Shown here piece by piece: positions 26,005-35,264 of a stretch of DNA of 64,000 bases. The notes under the pieces were generated by a model. It was not told the DNA's origin and did no database searches. It saw nothing but the letters and a program-made list of their open reading frames with translations. Source of the stretch: an uncultured Bacteroidales bacterium (GTDB lineage Bacteria; Bacteroidota; Bacteroidia; Bacteroidales; P3); assembly GCA_905234665.1 (NCBI GenBank), contig CAJOIV010000023.1, forward strand, positions 1 to 64,000, in the 5' to 3' direction. The position numbers and the translations under genes are program-made. Numbering within the stretch: position 1 is the first letter of the stretch; each line of letters starts with the position of its first letter.

Positions 26005-26115
26005 TTGCCGCCCATGTTGGGTACAATATATATATATAATTAAGTATTAAAGAGAAGAGGACACTGCGGGGGTGAGAATCGGGAATTGCAAAAAACGAAA
26101 AAAGAAATAGTCATT

Positions 26116-28482
26116 ATGGAAAACTTAGTAATTGTTGAGTCGCCCTCGAAGGCCAAGACCATCGAGAAGTTCTTGGGTGAGGGCTACACGGTGCTTTCGA
26201 GCCAAGGACACATCCGCGACCTGGCGAAGAAAGAGATGAGCATCGACATTGAAAACCGTTATGAGCCGCAGTACCAGATTGCAGAAGAGAAGCACAAGCT
26301 GGTGGCGGACCTGAAGAAAGCGTCGAAAGAGGCCCAGCAGGTGTGGCTGGCGAGTGATGAGGACCGCGAGGGAGAGGCTATAGCATGGCACCTGCAGGAG
26401 ACACTGAAGCTGGACCCCGAGAAGACGCGCAGGATAGTCTTCAACGAAATCACGAAGAAGGCGATATTGCACGCGATAGAGAATCCACGGGGGATAGACA
26501 TGAACCTGGTGGACGCACAGCAGGCGCGGCGGGTGCTGGACAGGATTGTGGGATACGAAATCAGCCCCATCCTGTGGAGCAAAATCAAGCCCGCGCTGAG
26601 TGCCGGCAGGGTGCAGAGCGTGGCGGTGCGCCTGATTGTGGAGCGTGAGGAAGAAATCAAGAACTTTGTGAGCCAGAGCTACTACCGGGTGACGGCACAG
26701 TTCCATCCGGTGGGAGCGAAGACTCAGGTGCTGACGGAGCTGAACAAGCGATTCGAGAGTCAGGACGAGGCGAAGGCATTTCTGGAGAGCCTTGTGGGCT
26801 GCGGCTTCAAGGTGCTGACGATAGACACGAGGCCTGCGAAGCGGCCCCCGGCGCCGCCGTTCACGACGTCGACGCTGCAGCAGGAGGCCAGCCGGAAGCT
26901 GGGATACAGTGTGGCAAGAACGATGCAGATAGCGCAGCAGCTGTACGAGAGTGGATACATCACATACATGCGTACCGACAGTGTGAACCTGAGCGACCTG
27001 GCGCTGACGATGGCGAAAGAGGAAATCACGAAGCTGTATGGCGAGAGCTATGTAAAGACGCGCCGCTACCAGACGAAGACGAAGGGCGCCCAGGAGGCTC
27101 ACGAAGCCATCCGCCCGACCTATATGGACAAGCACACCGCCGGCGCGGACGCGTCGCAACGCAGGCTGTACGAGCTGATATGGAAGCGCGCGGTGGCGTC
27201 GCAGATGTCGGACGCGGAGTTGGAACGCACGGAAGTGAAGATAGGACAGGTGTCGCCCGTGGACGGAAAAATCATGGGCGGCGACACGCCTCAGTTCACC
27301 TGCACAGGCGAAGTGGTGCGATTCGACGGATTCCTGAAAGTGTATGTGGAAGGAACCGACGACGGCGAAGGTGAGAACACGGGCGCCAACACCGGCGGAC
27401 TCCCGAAGATGGTGGAAGGTATGCAACTGACCCTGGACCAGGCCGAGGCCGCCGAGCACCACACCCAGCACCCACCGCGGTACACTGAGGCGAGCCTGGT
27501 GAAGAAACTGGAGGACCTTGGAATAGGCCGTCCGTCGACCTATGCGCCGACCATCAGCACGATATTGAAGCGCGAGTATGTCATCAAAGAAGACCGCGAA
27601 GGAGAGTTGACCGAGAGCGAGGCTTTGGTGCTGAAAGACGGGCACATCCAGAAGGTGAAGCGGCAGGAACGGACCGGCTCGGAGAAGAGCAAGCTGTTCC
27701 CGACGGACATCGGAAGCGTGGTGAACAAATTCCTGATGGAGCATTTCACGGACATCATCGACTACAACTTCACCGCCACGGTGGAGAAGGATTTCGACGA
27801 CATCGCCGCCGGCAAGAAAGAGTGGCGGAAGGTGATAGACAAATTCTACATCCCCTTCCACAAGAACATCAACCAGACACAGCAGAACAGCACGCGGACG
27901 AGCGGCTCGCGGCTGGTGGGAGTGGACCCTGTGACCGGGAAGAACGTGTATGCCAAGATAGGCCGATACGGGACGCTGGTGCAGATAGGCGAGACGAACA
28001 GCGAGGAGAAGCCCCAGTTCGCAAGCATGAAGAAAGGCCAGAGCATAGAGACCATCACGCTCGAGGAGGCGCTGTCGCTGTTCTCCCTGCCGCGGACGGT
28101 GGGCGAGTTTGAAGGCAAAGAGACGGTGGTGAGCATCGGCAAGTTCGGCCCCTATGTGCGGCACGACGGCCAGTTCTACTCGCTGTCGAAGGTGGACGAC
28201 CCCTACGAGATCAAGCTCGACCGCTGTATCGAAATCATCAAGAACAAAAGGAAAGCCGACGAAGAGAAGGCGCGCCTGATGGAAATCTACCCGAAAGAGC
28301 TGGGCATGTATGGAGAAAACATGGTGACGATGAACTATGGCCGGTTCGGCTTCTACCTGTCGTGCAACCATGAGAACTACCACCTGCCGAAGCAAATGGA
28401 TCCGGAGAAGCTGACCTTTGAGGAGGCGGTGTCTATCATAGAGACGACAGCCAACAAGCAGAAGAAAAACAGGAAAGGTTGA
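26116..28482 (+). CDS. topA: DNA topoisomerase I
   Basis: 788 residues from ATG 26116 (an in-frame TTG lies 30 bases upstream). It relaxes negative supercoils by single-strand passage. TOPRIM motifs LVIVESPSKAKTIEKFLG at the N-terminus and ASDEDREGEAIAWHL near residue 83; the active-site tyrosine is Tyr284 in YITYMRTDSVN; AQEAHEAIRPT and ASLVKKLEDLGIGRPSTYA follow. Unlike E. coli TopA there are no C-terminal four-cysteine zinc fingers; instead the C-terminus has repeats of the KIGRYGTLVQIG / SIGKFGPYVRHD / MNYGRFGFYLS type. Its TGA overlaps the TTG start of the next gene. Confidence 0.96.
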   Translation: MENLVIVESPSKAKTIEKFLGEGYTVLSSQGHIRDLAKKEMSIDIENRYEPQYQIAEEKHKLVADLKKASKEAQQVWLASDEDREGEAIAWHLQETLKLDPEKTRRIVFNEITKKAILHAIENPRGIDMNLVDAQQARRVLDRIVGYEISPILWSKIKPALSAGRVQSVAVRLIVEREEEIKNFVSQSYYRVTAQFHPVGAKTQVLTELNKRFESQDEAKAFLESLVGCGFKVLTIDTRPAKRPPAPPFTTSTLQQEASRKLGYSVARTMQIAQQLYESGYITYMRTDSVNLSDLALTMAKEEITKLYGESYVKTRRYQTKTKGAQEAHEAIRPTYMDKHTAGADASQRRLYELIWKRAVASQMSDAELERTEVKIGQVSPVDGKIMGGDTPQFTCTGEVVRFDGFLKVYVEGTDDGEGENTGANTGGLPKMVEGMQLTLDQAEAAEHHTQHPPRYTEASLVKKLEDLGIGRPSTYAPTISTILKREYVIKEDREGELTESEALVLKDGHIQKVKRQERTGSEKSKLFPTDIGSVVNKFLMEHFTDIIDYNFTATVEKDFDDIAAGKKEWRKVIDKFYIPFHKNINQTQQNSTRTSGSRLVGVDPVTGKNVYAKIGRYGTLVQIGETNSEEKPQFASMKKGQSIETITLEEALSLFSLPRTVGEFEGKETVVSIGKFGPYVRHDGQFYSLSKVDDPYEIKLDRCIEIIKNKRKADEEKARLMEIYPKELGMYGENMVTMNYGRFGFYLSCNHENYHLPKQMDPEKLTFEEAVSIIETTANKQKKNRKG

Positions 28483-30395
28483 GGCTGTCCGTCGTCATAG
28501 TAAACTACAACGTCAAGTACTTCCTGGAGCAGTGCCTGGAGTCGGTGTACCATTCTTGTGTGGAGACCGTGAAGGGCGAGCGCCTTGAGTTGGAAGTGTG
28601 GGTGGTGGACAACGCCTCGGTGGACGGGTCGGTGGAGATGGTGAGGAGCCGTTATCCGCAGGTGCACCTGATAGAGAACCTCGAGAATGTCGGTTTTGCC
28701 CGAGCCAACAACCAAGCGTTGCGGGAGTGCGGAGGGGAGTATGCGCTGCTGCTGAACCCGGACACTGTGGTGGAGCAGGACACGCTGGTGAAGTGTGTGG
28801 ACTTCATGGAAGAACATCCGGACTGCGGCGGGCTGGGCGTGAAGATGATCAACGGCGAAGGGGAGTATCTGAAAGAAAGCAAGCGGGGATTTCCGACACC
28901 GGAAGCCTCGTTCTTCAAGGTCAGCGGGCTCATCCGCCTGTTTCCCCACAACCGGCGCATAGCGGCCTACTATATGGGACACCTGCCTGACGACGAAGTG
29001 AATCAGGTGGATATCCTGCCCGGCGCGTTCCTGATGGTCAGGAGAGAGGCGCTGGAGAAAGTGGGGCTGCTGGACGAGTCGTATTTCATGTACGGCGAGG
29101 ATATCGACTTCTCGTGGCGCATCCGGCTGGCGGGATACAAGAACTACTATGTGCCCACCGCGCGCATAATACATTATAAAGGAGAGAGCACGAAGCGGGG
29201 GAGTTTGAACTATGTCTACACCTTCTACAACGCGATGTCCATCTTCGTGCAGCACTACTTCTCGGGGAAGAACGCCCGGATGTTCAACCTGCTGCTGCAT
29301 GTGGCCATCTGGGGACGTGCGACAGTGTCGTTCGTGCAGCGGCTGCTGAAGGCCGTGGCCCTGCCTTTGGCGGACTTTGCGGTGGCATTTGCGGGTTTCG
29401 TGGGCATCAAGCACCTGTGGGCTTCCTACTGGGCGGAGAATGTGAACTACTACCCGCCGGAGTACACGTGGGTGGTCATCCCCGTCTATATCCTGATATT
29501 GATGGCGGCGAGCTGGCTGTATGGCGGGTATGAAAAGCCCGTGAAACTGCTGCGCATAGTGAAAGGCATGGCCATCGGGAGCGCGCTGCTGGTGCTGTTC
29601 TATTCCCTGTTGGACGAAAGCATGCGATACTCGCGAGCGTTGCTGCTGCTGGGGTGCGGATGGACGCTGGCCTCCTCGATAGGAGTGCGTGGGTTGCTGA
29701 GCCTGCTGCGAGTGCCGGGGTACGACCTCAGGCCACGGCGGCCACGGCGCTGCCTCATTGTCGGCAGTCCTGCAGAGTGCACGCGCATAGAGGAACTCTA
29801 TATCCAATCAGGATACAACCATCAGTTCTCGACGCTGCCAGACACCTCCCGGCTGGCTGACGCCATCAGGGTGCACAAGGCGGACGAAGTGGTGTTCTGC
29901 GGCAAAGACATCCCGGTGCAGCACATCATCGACCAGATGACAGCCATCGGACAGACGGGCAGCATCAAACGACAGGTCGAGTTCAAAATAGCGCCCGACA
30001 GCTCCACCTTTGTCATCGGCAGCACCCGTATCCACAGCGCCGAAGACCTCTATACCGAAGAACTGAACACCCTGGCGTCGCCTCTTAACAGGCGGAACAA
30101 GAGGATGTTCGACATTGCCACGGCGTTGCTGCTGCTGGTTGTGTCGCCCATCCTTGTGTGGTTCCAGAAGGAGAAAGGGCACTATTACGCCCATTGCCTA
30201 CAGGTGCTCACAGGCCGCAAAAGCTGGGTGGGGGAGGAGAACCGCGCCGTGTTCACGCCAGAACAGGCCCTGAGACACTCAAGCGCCAAGACGCTGACAC
30301 CTGCCAACATCGCCCGCATCCGTCTGAGATACAGTCGCAACTACCGCCTGGCGGCCGACGCGATGATTGTGGCCAAAAACCTGCTGAGAATATGA
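28479..30395 (+). CDS. GT2 glycosyltransferase fused to a membrane and degenerate sugar-phosphotransferase region
   Basis: 638 residues, apparently starting at TTG 28479 (TTGA overlap with topA). Residues 1-240 are a GT2 domain of the rhamnosyltransferase-like group (LSVVIVNYNVKYFLEQCLES, VVDNASVDGSVEM, LLLNPDTVV, YGEDIDFSWRI). Residues about 265-405 hold several membrane helices. From 425 there is a Rossmann-like segment (RRCLIVGSPAECTRIEELY) and then a piece resembling polyprenyl-phosphate sugar-1-phosphate transferases (NKRMFDIATALLLLVVSPI, TGRKSWVG, a C-terminal LRYSRNYRLAADAMIVAKNL), but the catalytic stretch between the helix and GRKSWVG is missing. Likely a membrane-anchored transferase for surface glycans. 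Confidence 0.85.
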   Translation: MRLSVVIVNYNVKYFLEQCLESVYHSCVETVKGERLELEVWVVDNASVDGSVEMVRSRYPQVHLIENLENVGFARANNQALRECGGEYALLLNPDTVVEQDTLVKCVDFMEEHPDCGGLGVKMINGEGEYLKESKRGFPTPEASFFKVSGLIRLFPHNRRIAAYYMGHLPDDEVNQVDILPGAFLMVRREALEKVGLLDESYFMYGEDIDFSWRIRLAGYKNYYVPTARIIHYKGESTKRGSLNYVYTFYNAMSIFVQHYFSGKNARMFNLLLHVAIWGRATVSFVQRLLKAVALPLADFAVAFAGFVGIKHLWASYWAENVNYYPPEYTWVVIPVYILILMAASWLYGGYEKPVKLLRIVKGMAIGSALLVLFYSLLDESMRYSRALLLLGCGWTLASSIGVRGLLSLLRVPGYDLRPRRPRRCLIVGSPAECTRIEELYIQSGYNHQFSTLPDTSRLADAIRVHKADEVVFCGKDIPVQHIIDQMTAIGQTGSIKRQVEFKIAPDSSTFVIGSTRIHSAEDLYTEELNTLASPLNRRNKRMFDIATALLLLVVSPILVWFQKEKGHYYAHCLQVLTGRKSWVGEENRAVFTPEQALRHSSAKTLTPANIARIRLRYSRNYRLAADAMIVAKNLLRI

Positions 30396-31117
30396 GAAAA
30401 CGCGCCGCCATACTCCTCACGCTTCTTGCCTCGGCAGCCATCACGGGACGTGCCCAGTTTATCAACGCATACGTGACGGGCGGGGCCATCACCTCGCAGA
30501 TAGAGGGAGACGAACTGAAGGGATTCAACCGATGGTGGTTTACAGGGGGAGTGGGAGCCTTTGTGCGGTTCGACCAAGAGGGCACCTGGTCAATGAGTGT
30601 GGAAGCCGATTATGCGGGACGCGGAGTATACAACAACCTTCACACCTCGCAGAACCTCTATAACATAGACATGGTCCTTCATTATGTCGACATTCCCGTC
30701 ACGGTATTCTTCAAGGACCCCTTCGGCGGATTGCGTATCGGCTTGGGTCCTGTCTATGGCCGCCTTGTGCAGCAGCCCCACGACACTATCCAGTGTCGCC
30801 CGTCTTACTTTTTCCCCGACACCACCGATATGGCATTCCTGAAGAACGACCTGTCGTTGGCTGGTGAGCTGCGTTTCACCATCTGGAACAACCTGCAACT
30901 GAGTGTCCGCTACCAGCATTCGCTTTTCCCGGTCAAGAAAGGATGGACCTTCACTGAGGGCGAACACCAGTGGCAGAACGACTGCTACAACCAGTCGGTG
31001 ATGTTCCGTCTCATCTGGCAGTTCGGGGAGCCGGAACGTTCCAACCACAAGAGAAGTCAGGCGCATAAGCCGCATTCAGGCAACAAGCCGAAGGTCACCG
31101 TCCGTCGTCGCAGATAG
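30392..31117 (+). CDS. Outer-membrane beta-barrel protein, porin-like
   Basis: 241 residues from ATG 30392, overlapping the previous stop (ATGA). Signal peptide MRKRAAILLTLLASAAITGRAQ, then amphipathic strands (FINAYVTGGAITSQIEGDEL, GGVGAFVRF, GLRIGLGPVYGRLV, LQLSVRYQHSLFPV) as in the small porin-family barrels of Bacteroidota. The barrel appears to end at QSVMFRLIWQF, after which a basic, disordered tail of about 30 residues follows (many K, R, H, P, S). That tail is odd for a barrel protein and might lie in the periplasm. Frames opening upstream of 30392 overlap the previous gene and are not used. Confidence 0.82.
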   Translation: MRKRAAILLTLLASAAITGRAQFINAYVTGGAITSQIEGDELKGFNRWWFTGGVGAFVRFDQEGTWSMSVEADYAGRGVYNNLHTSQNLYNIDMVLHYVDIPVTVFFKDPFGGLRIGLGPVYGRLVQQPHDTIQCRPSYFFPDTTDMAFLKNDLSLAGELRFTIWNNLQLSVRYQHSLFPVKKGWTFTEGEHQWQNDCYNQSVMFRLIWQFGEPERSNHKRSQAHKPHSGNKPKVTVRRRR

Positions 31118-31136
31118 CACCCTAACAAAGAAATAT

Positions 31137-31562
31137 ATGACCACAGCACTCTTTCCCGGTTCGTTCGACCCCTTCACCACGGGACACAGGAATATCGTCG
31201 ATCGTGCATTGCGCCTCTTCGACAGAGTGGTCATCGCCGTGGGAGTGAACAGCGACAAGAAGTATATGTTTTCGACCGAAGAACGTGTCGGCCGCATCCG
31301 TGCCTTGTTTCCCGAAGGGGGCAGGGTGGACGTGGTCTCGTACAGCGGGATGACCGTAGACGTGTGCAGACAAGTGGGGGCGCACTGCATCCTGCGAGGT
31401 GTGCGCAACACCCAGGATATGGAATATGAGCAGACTGTGGCGGCGGTGAACCGCACCCTCGCACCTGAGATAGACACCGTTATCCTCCTCGCCGACACGG
31501 AGTATAAAGACATCAGCTCCACCCTTGAGCGAGAAAAACTCCTCCATACCCAGTGCAGCTGA
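31137..31562 (+). CDS. coaD: Phosphopantetheine adenylyltransferase
   Basis: 141 residues. Catalyses the penultimate step of coenzyme A synthesis, 4'-phosphopantetheine + ATP to dephospho-CoA. The nucleotidyltransferase motif FPGSFDPFTTGHRNIVDRAL is at the N-terminus (TTGH replaces TxGH), with IAVGVNSDKKYMFSTEER, CILRGVRNTQDMEYE near residue 90, and the ISST motif near the C-terminus. It is about 10-20 residues shorter than most CoaD proteins, and its end overlaps the start of recG by 10 bases, so the usual C-terminal helix may be trimmed. Confidence 0.94.
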   Translation: MTTALFPGSFDPFTTGHRNIVDRALRLFDRVVIAVGVNSDKKYMFSTEERVGRIRALFPEGGRVDVVSYSGMTVDVCRQVGAHCILRGVRNTQDMEYEQTVAAVNRTLAPEIDTVILLADTEYKDISSTLEREKLLHTQCS

Positions 31563-33646
31563 CAGACAACATATCATACCTCAAAGGCGTCGGGCCCACC
31601 CGTGCTGAACTCCTTGGCAAAGAGCTGGATATACACACATGCGGCGACATGCTGATGTATTTCCCCTTCCGGATTCTCGACCGCTCGAAAGTGAGCACGG
31701 TCGACGATTTCGACCCCGACGAGCCCTACATCGTATTCCGTGGCGTGATACGCGACCTCCACACCATCGTGAACGGCCGCACGTCGCGGATAGAGGCCAC
31801 CTTTTTCGACGGCACGGGCCAGATGATGCTCACCTGGTTCAACGGACTGAAATGGATAAAAGACCAGCTGAAGTCGGGCGTGGTGTATCTCGTGATGGGC
31901 AAGCCCGCACTGTACAACGGAGTCCTGCAGATGGTGCATCCCGACATCGAGGCCGCCAGCTTCGACGAGGAGCAAGGCAACCACAAGTTCCTCCCCGTCT
32001 ACCATACCACAGAGAAAGGCAAGACCAAAGGCATCACGACCAAATTTCTGGCGCGTGTGGTCGACACCCTCCTCCCGCAGTTGCCACGGCCGCTGGCTGA
32101 GACCCTTCCGGCAGGCATCGTGGCGAAATACCATCTAATGGACCGCGACACAGCCTTGCGCGCCATGCATTATCCCGACAGCAAGGAGCAATGGCAGCAG
32201 GCTCAGTACCGCATGAAACTGGAGGAACTGTTCTTCATCCAGCTGGACTACCAATACAGCCGCCTGTCGCGGCGCCTCCATTCCGTGGGACGCGTCTTCA
32301 GCATGGTGGGGGAGAGGTTCAACACCTTCTATAACCAGCATCTACCGTTTCCCCTGACCGGGGCACAGAAGCGTGTAATCAAGGAAATCCGTGAGGATAT
32401 GCGTACCGGCCGGCAGATGAACCGCCTGTTGCAGGGCGATGTGGGAAGCGGCAAGACCCTGGTGGCGCTGATGACCATGTTGATAGCCCTCGACAACGGC
32501 TATCAGACTTGCCTGATGGCACCCACCGAGATTCTTGCCTCGCAGCACCTCGACAGCTTCAAGAAACTCCTTGCCGGCATGGATATCCGTGTCGAGCTCC
32601 TCATCGGCTCGCTAAAAGCCTCGGAAAAGAAGAAAATCAAAGCACGCCTTGAAAAAGGCGAGATAGACATACTCATCGGCACCCATGCCCTCATCGAGGA
32701 TACTGTGCGCTTCGCACGCCTCGGATATGTCGTTATCGACGAACAACACCGCTTCGGCGTGGAACAACGCGCCAAACTCTGGCGCAAAAGCGATGTGCCG
32801 CCTCACATGCTGGTGATGACCGCCACGCCTATCCCGCGCACCCTCGCGATGACCCTCTATGCCGATCTTGAATGCTCCGTCATCGACGAACTACCTCCTG
32901 GACGTCAGCCAGTAAGGACATCCCACGGTACCGACGCACAGCGCGCCCTGCTGTTCGACTTCATGCGCAAACAGATAGCCCAGGGGCGACAGGTCTATGT
33001 CGTCTACCCACTCATCAACGAGAGCGAGAAGATGGACCTCAAAGACCTTATGGACGGTTACGAGAGCATCTCGCGCAGCTTCCCCCAGCCGCAATACCAA
33101 CTCAGCATCGTCCACGGACAGATGCCTGCCGAGGCCAAAGCCTACGAAATGGACCGTTTCAAGCGCGGCGAGACCCATATCATGGTCTCCACCACGGTCA
33201 TCGAGGTGGGAGTCGATGTGCCTAATGCCACCGTCATGGTCATCGAGAACGCCGACCGCTTCGGCCTCAGCCAACTGCACCAGCTGCGCGGCCGCGTCGG
33301 ACGCGGTGGAGGACAGTCCTACTGCATCCTCATGACCAAAGACGACCTTTCCTCCAATAGCCGCAAACGTATAGAGACCATGTGCTCCACCACCGACGGA
33401 TTCCTCATCGCCGAGGCCGACCTCGCCCTCCGCGGGCCTGGCGACATGATGGGCCTTCAGCAGAGCGGCATCCTGAGCCTCAAAGTGGCAGACCTCGTCG
33501 ACGACGAGCCCCTGGTCCGCGCCACCCGCGACGAAATCCACGACATACTCCAGGTCGACCCCGACCTCATACAGCCTCAGAATATCATGCTCAGAAAGCA
33601 TATCAACCAACCTTCCAGTATCTCGCAATGGAGCAGAATCAGCTAA
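31553..33646 (+). CDS. recG: ATP-dependent DNA helicase RecG
   Basis: 697 residues; starts at GTG 31553, inside the last codons of coaD. RecG remodels stalled replication forks and Holliday junctions. Features: N-terminal wedge/OB domain (YLKGVGPTRAELL, VFRGVIRDLH), Walker A GDVGSGKTLVA near residue 300, MAPTEILASQH, DEQH box VIDEQHRFGVEQR near 405, TATPIPRT, and the helicase C motifs VSTTVIEVGVDVPNA and QLRGRVGRGG. Length and motif order are normal. Sits in the coaD-recG-GNAT-mltG chain of overlapping genes. Confidence 0.97.
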   Translation: MQLTDNISYLKGVGPTRAELLGKELDIHTCGDMLMYFPFRILDRSKVSTVDDFDPDEPYIVFRGVIRDLHTIVNGRTSRIEATFFDGTGQMMLTWFNGLKWIKDQLKSGVVYLVMGKPALYNGVLQMVHPDIEAASFDEEQGNHKFLPVYHTTEKGKTKGITTKFLARVVDTLLPQLPRPLAETLPAGIVAKYHLMDRDTALRAMHYPDSKEQWQQAQYRMKLEELFFIQLDYQYSRLSRRLHSVGRVFSMVGERFNTFYNQHLPFPLTGAQKRVIKEIREDMRTGRQMNRLLQGDVGSGKTLVALMTMLIALDNGYQTCLMAPTEILASQHLDSFKKLLAGMDIRVELLIGSLKASEKKKIKARLEKGEIDILIGTHALIEDTVRFARLGYVVIDEQHRFGVEQRAKLWRKSDVPPHMLVMTATPIPRTLAMTLYADLECSVIDELPPGRQPVRTSHGTDAQRALLFDFMRKQIAQGRQVYVVYPLINESEKMDLKDLMDGYESISRSFPQPQYQLSIVHGQMPAEAKAYEMDRFKRGETHIMVSTTVIEVGVDVPNATVMVIENADRFGLSQLHQLRGRVGRGGGQSYCILMTKDDLSSNSRKRIETMCSTTDGFLIAEADLALRGPGDMMGLQQSGILSLKVADLVDDEPLVRATRDEIHDILQVDPDLIQPQNIMLRKHINQPSSISQWSRIS

Positions 33647-34026
33647 CACTTAAAGCACTCCCTGGCACATCGCTCTCTTCCGGTCAACTCAAACTGTACG
33701 CATTCACCTCTCAGGAAGAGCCTGTCGGATGTGTCGAACTCTACGACTACGACCCCGTCAACCGCCGCGCCGCAGTGGGCATCGTCGTCTCCAACGAATA
33801 CCGCCATCGCGGATACGGCCAAGCCATGCTTGCGGCACTCACGCAGTTTTGCAAGGCCAACACCTCCCTCCACCAAGTCTATGCCGACATCGCCGCCGTC
33901 AACGAAACCTCCATCCATATCTTCCAAAAAGCCGGATACCTCCTCTGCGCCACCATGCACGACTGGGTGATCCGTGCCGACCATTATGTCGACACCCTCC
34001 GCTACCAACTCATTCTGGAAAGATGA
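33628..34026 (+). CDS. GNAT-family N-acetyltransferase
   Basis: 132 residues from ATG 33628, overlapping recG by 19 bases in another frame; longer versions of this frame lie wholly inside recG. The acetyl-CoA-binding signature is VGIVVSNEYRHRGYGQAML (about residues 49-67), followed by VNETSIHIFQKAGY, the usual C-terminal GNAT pattern. The substrate cannot be told; small GNAT proteins next to housekeeping genes often acetylate small molecules or proteins. Its TGA overlaps the ATG of mltG. Confidence 0.85.
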   Translation: MEQNQLTLKALPGTSLSSGQLKLYAFTSQEEPVGCVELYDYDPVNRRAAVGIVVSNEYRHRGYGQAMLAALTQFCKANTSLHQVYADIAAVNETSIHIFQKAGYLLCATMHDWVIRADHYVDTLRYQLILER

Positions 34027-35039
34027 AGAAATACCTCCTGATAACCCTCGCGATTTTTATCCTCCTCGCCCTCGGCGTCGGACTGTGGATTTCACGCGCC
34101 CATGTCTCCCTCGACGGCGACAAGTCCGACCGTCGCATCAATATCCCCACGGGAAGCAGTTATAACGACCTCTGCGACTCACTGAGTGCAAATGGCTGTA
34201 TGCCCAACCACACGGCTTTCAACCTCTTCGCCCGACTGCGCGGCCTCCCTAACCATGTGAAGGGTGGCAGCTACATCGTCTCCGAAGGCATGACTGCCTT
34301 CTCGCTGGTGGGCAAACTCAACTCTGGCAGTCAAGACCCTATCCGCCTCACCATCAACAAGCACCGCACCGTCGAAAGCCTCTGCCAGTTCCTTGGCGAG
34401 AAGATGGAGTTCCCGGCAGACTCGATGCTCGCCCTTCTGCGCGACAGTGCGGTATGCGCCGACTACGGCGAGACGCCCCAAACCATCCTCGGTCTATTCC
34501 TGCGCAATACCTACGAGGTCTATTGGACCACCACGCCTCGGAAGTTCCTTGCCCGCATGAGCCGCGAGTCCGACGCCTTCTGGCAGCCGCGGCAAAAAGC
34601 CTTGCAAAGCCTCGGTCTCACCCGCCAGCAAGTCATCACACTCGCCTCCATTGTTGAGGAGGAGACCAATGTGAACGACGAGAAAGCCGATATCGCCTCT
34701 GTCTACCTCAACCGCCTCCGCACAGGCATGCTCCTTCAGGCCGACCCGACCGTCAAGTATGCCTTGCAGGATTTCTCCATCCGGCGAATCTTGAATTACA
34801 TGCTTCTTGTCGACAGCCCGTACAACACCTATCGCATCGTCGGACTCCCTCCTGGCCCTATCTGCATACCCTCGCAAGCCTCTATCGACGCAGTGCTCAA
34901 AAACAAGAAAACGTCCTGGCTTTACTTCTGCGCGAAGGAGGATTTCAGCGGACGCCACAATTTTTCTTCCTCTCTCGCCGAGCATCAGCGCAATGCTGCT
35001 CGCTTCCACAAGGCATTAAACGACAGAAAAATACGCTAA
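34023..35039 (+). CDS. mltG: Endolytic murein transglycosylase MltG
   Basis: 338 residues from ATG 34023 (ATGA overlap). MltG cleaves nascent peptidoglycan strands and is thought to set glycan chain length. One N-terminal membrane helix (YLLITLAIFILLALGVGLWI), then a LysM-like region (INIPTGSSYNDLCDSLSANG), then the YceG domain with the catalytic glutamate in LASIVEEETNV, VYLNRLRTGMLLQADPTVKY, and the C-terminal GLPPGPICIPSQASIDA. All usual motifs are present. Last gene of the topA-to-mltG run. Confidence 0.95.
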   Translation: MKKYLLITLAIFILLALGVGLWISRAHVSLDGDKSDRRINIPTGSSYNDLCDSLSANGCMPNHTAFNLFARLRGLPNHVKGGSYIVSEGMTAFSLVGKLNSGSQDPIRLTINKHRTVESLCQFLGEKMEFPADSMLALLRDSAVCADYGETPQTILGLFLRNTYEVYWTTTPRKFLARMSRESDAFWQPRQKALQSLGLTRQQVITLASIVEEETNVNDEKADIASVYLNRLRTGMLLQADPTVKYALQDFSIRRILNYMLLVDSPYNTYRIVGLPPGPICIPSQASIDAVLKNKKTSWLYFCAKEDFSGRHNFSSSLAEHQRNAARFHKALNDRKIR

Positions 35040-35046
35040 ACATTCC

Positions 35047-35091
35047 TCCACTCACACATTCACACATTCACACATTCTCACATTCAATTGT
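35047..35091. repeat. CACACATT octamer array
   Basis: Four near-perfect tandem copies of CACACATT (the last is CTCACATT), between mltG and the SRP RNA promoter. Same repeat type as at 9257 and 12890, but without the GCGGCAGC core. A looser CATTCA-rich stretch follows the SRP gene at 35232-35264. Confidence 0.75.
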
Positions 35092-35123
35092 TTTTTTTTT
35101 CTTGCTATGTCCGAAAAAGTTTG

Positions 35124-35133
35124 TACTTTTGCA
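35124..35133 (+). promoter_or_regulatory. -7 promoter element of the SRP RNA gene (TACTTTTGCA)
   Basis: TACTTTTGCA preceded by AAAAAGTTTG; its end is 4 bases from the first paired base of the RNA, a normal spacing to a transcription start. Confidence 0.8.
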
Positions 35134-35136
35134 TTT

Positions 35137-35232
35137 GGGTAAGTCTTATACGACCAGCTCCCATTGAATCCCCCAGGGTAGGAATACAGCAAGGGTGTTT
35201 GGTTGTAGCGGTGCGATATAAACAGCTTACCC
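35137..35232 (+). ncRNA. ffs: Signal recognition particle RNA, small bacterial type
   Basis: About 96 bases. The ends GGGTAAG (35137-35143) and CTTACCC (35226-35232) pair perfectly. In the middle is the conserved domain IV hairpin: CAGG, a short stem GTA/TAC capped by the GGAA tetraloop, then AGCA, which is the Ffh-binding site. The internal segments CTTATACGACC and GGTTGTAGCG/GTGCGATATAA can pair as a long rod. It has its own promoter and lies in the gap between mltG and the ZIP transporter. Confidence 0.9.
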
Positions 35233-35264
35233 TATTCATACATTCAATCATTCAAACATTCACA

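Noticed and set aside
26125-28395. 756-codon open frame antisense to topA
   Set aside because: Shadow of a clear topoisomerase gene; no start signal and no recognisable domain.
35040-35100. CRISPR-like array
   Set aside because: The repeat is only 8 bases with no spacers; it is a simple tandem array.
35088-35264. N-terminal extension of the ZIP transporter
   Set aside because: It would run through the SRP RNA gene; the conserved protein starts at 35265.
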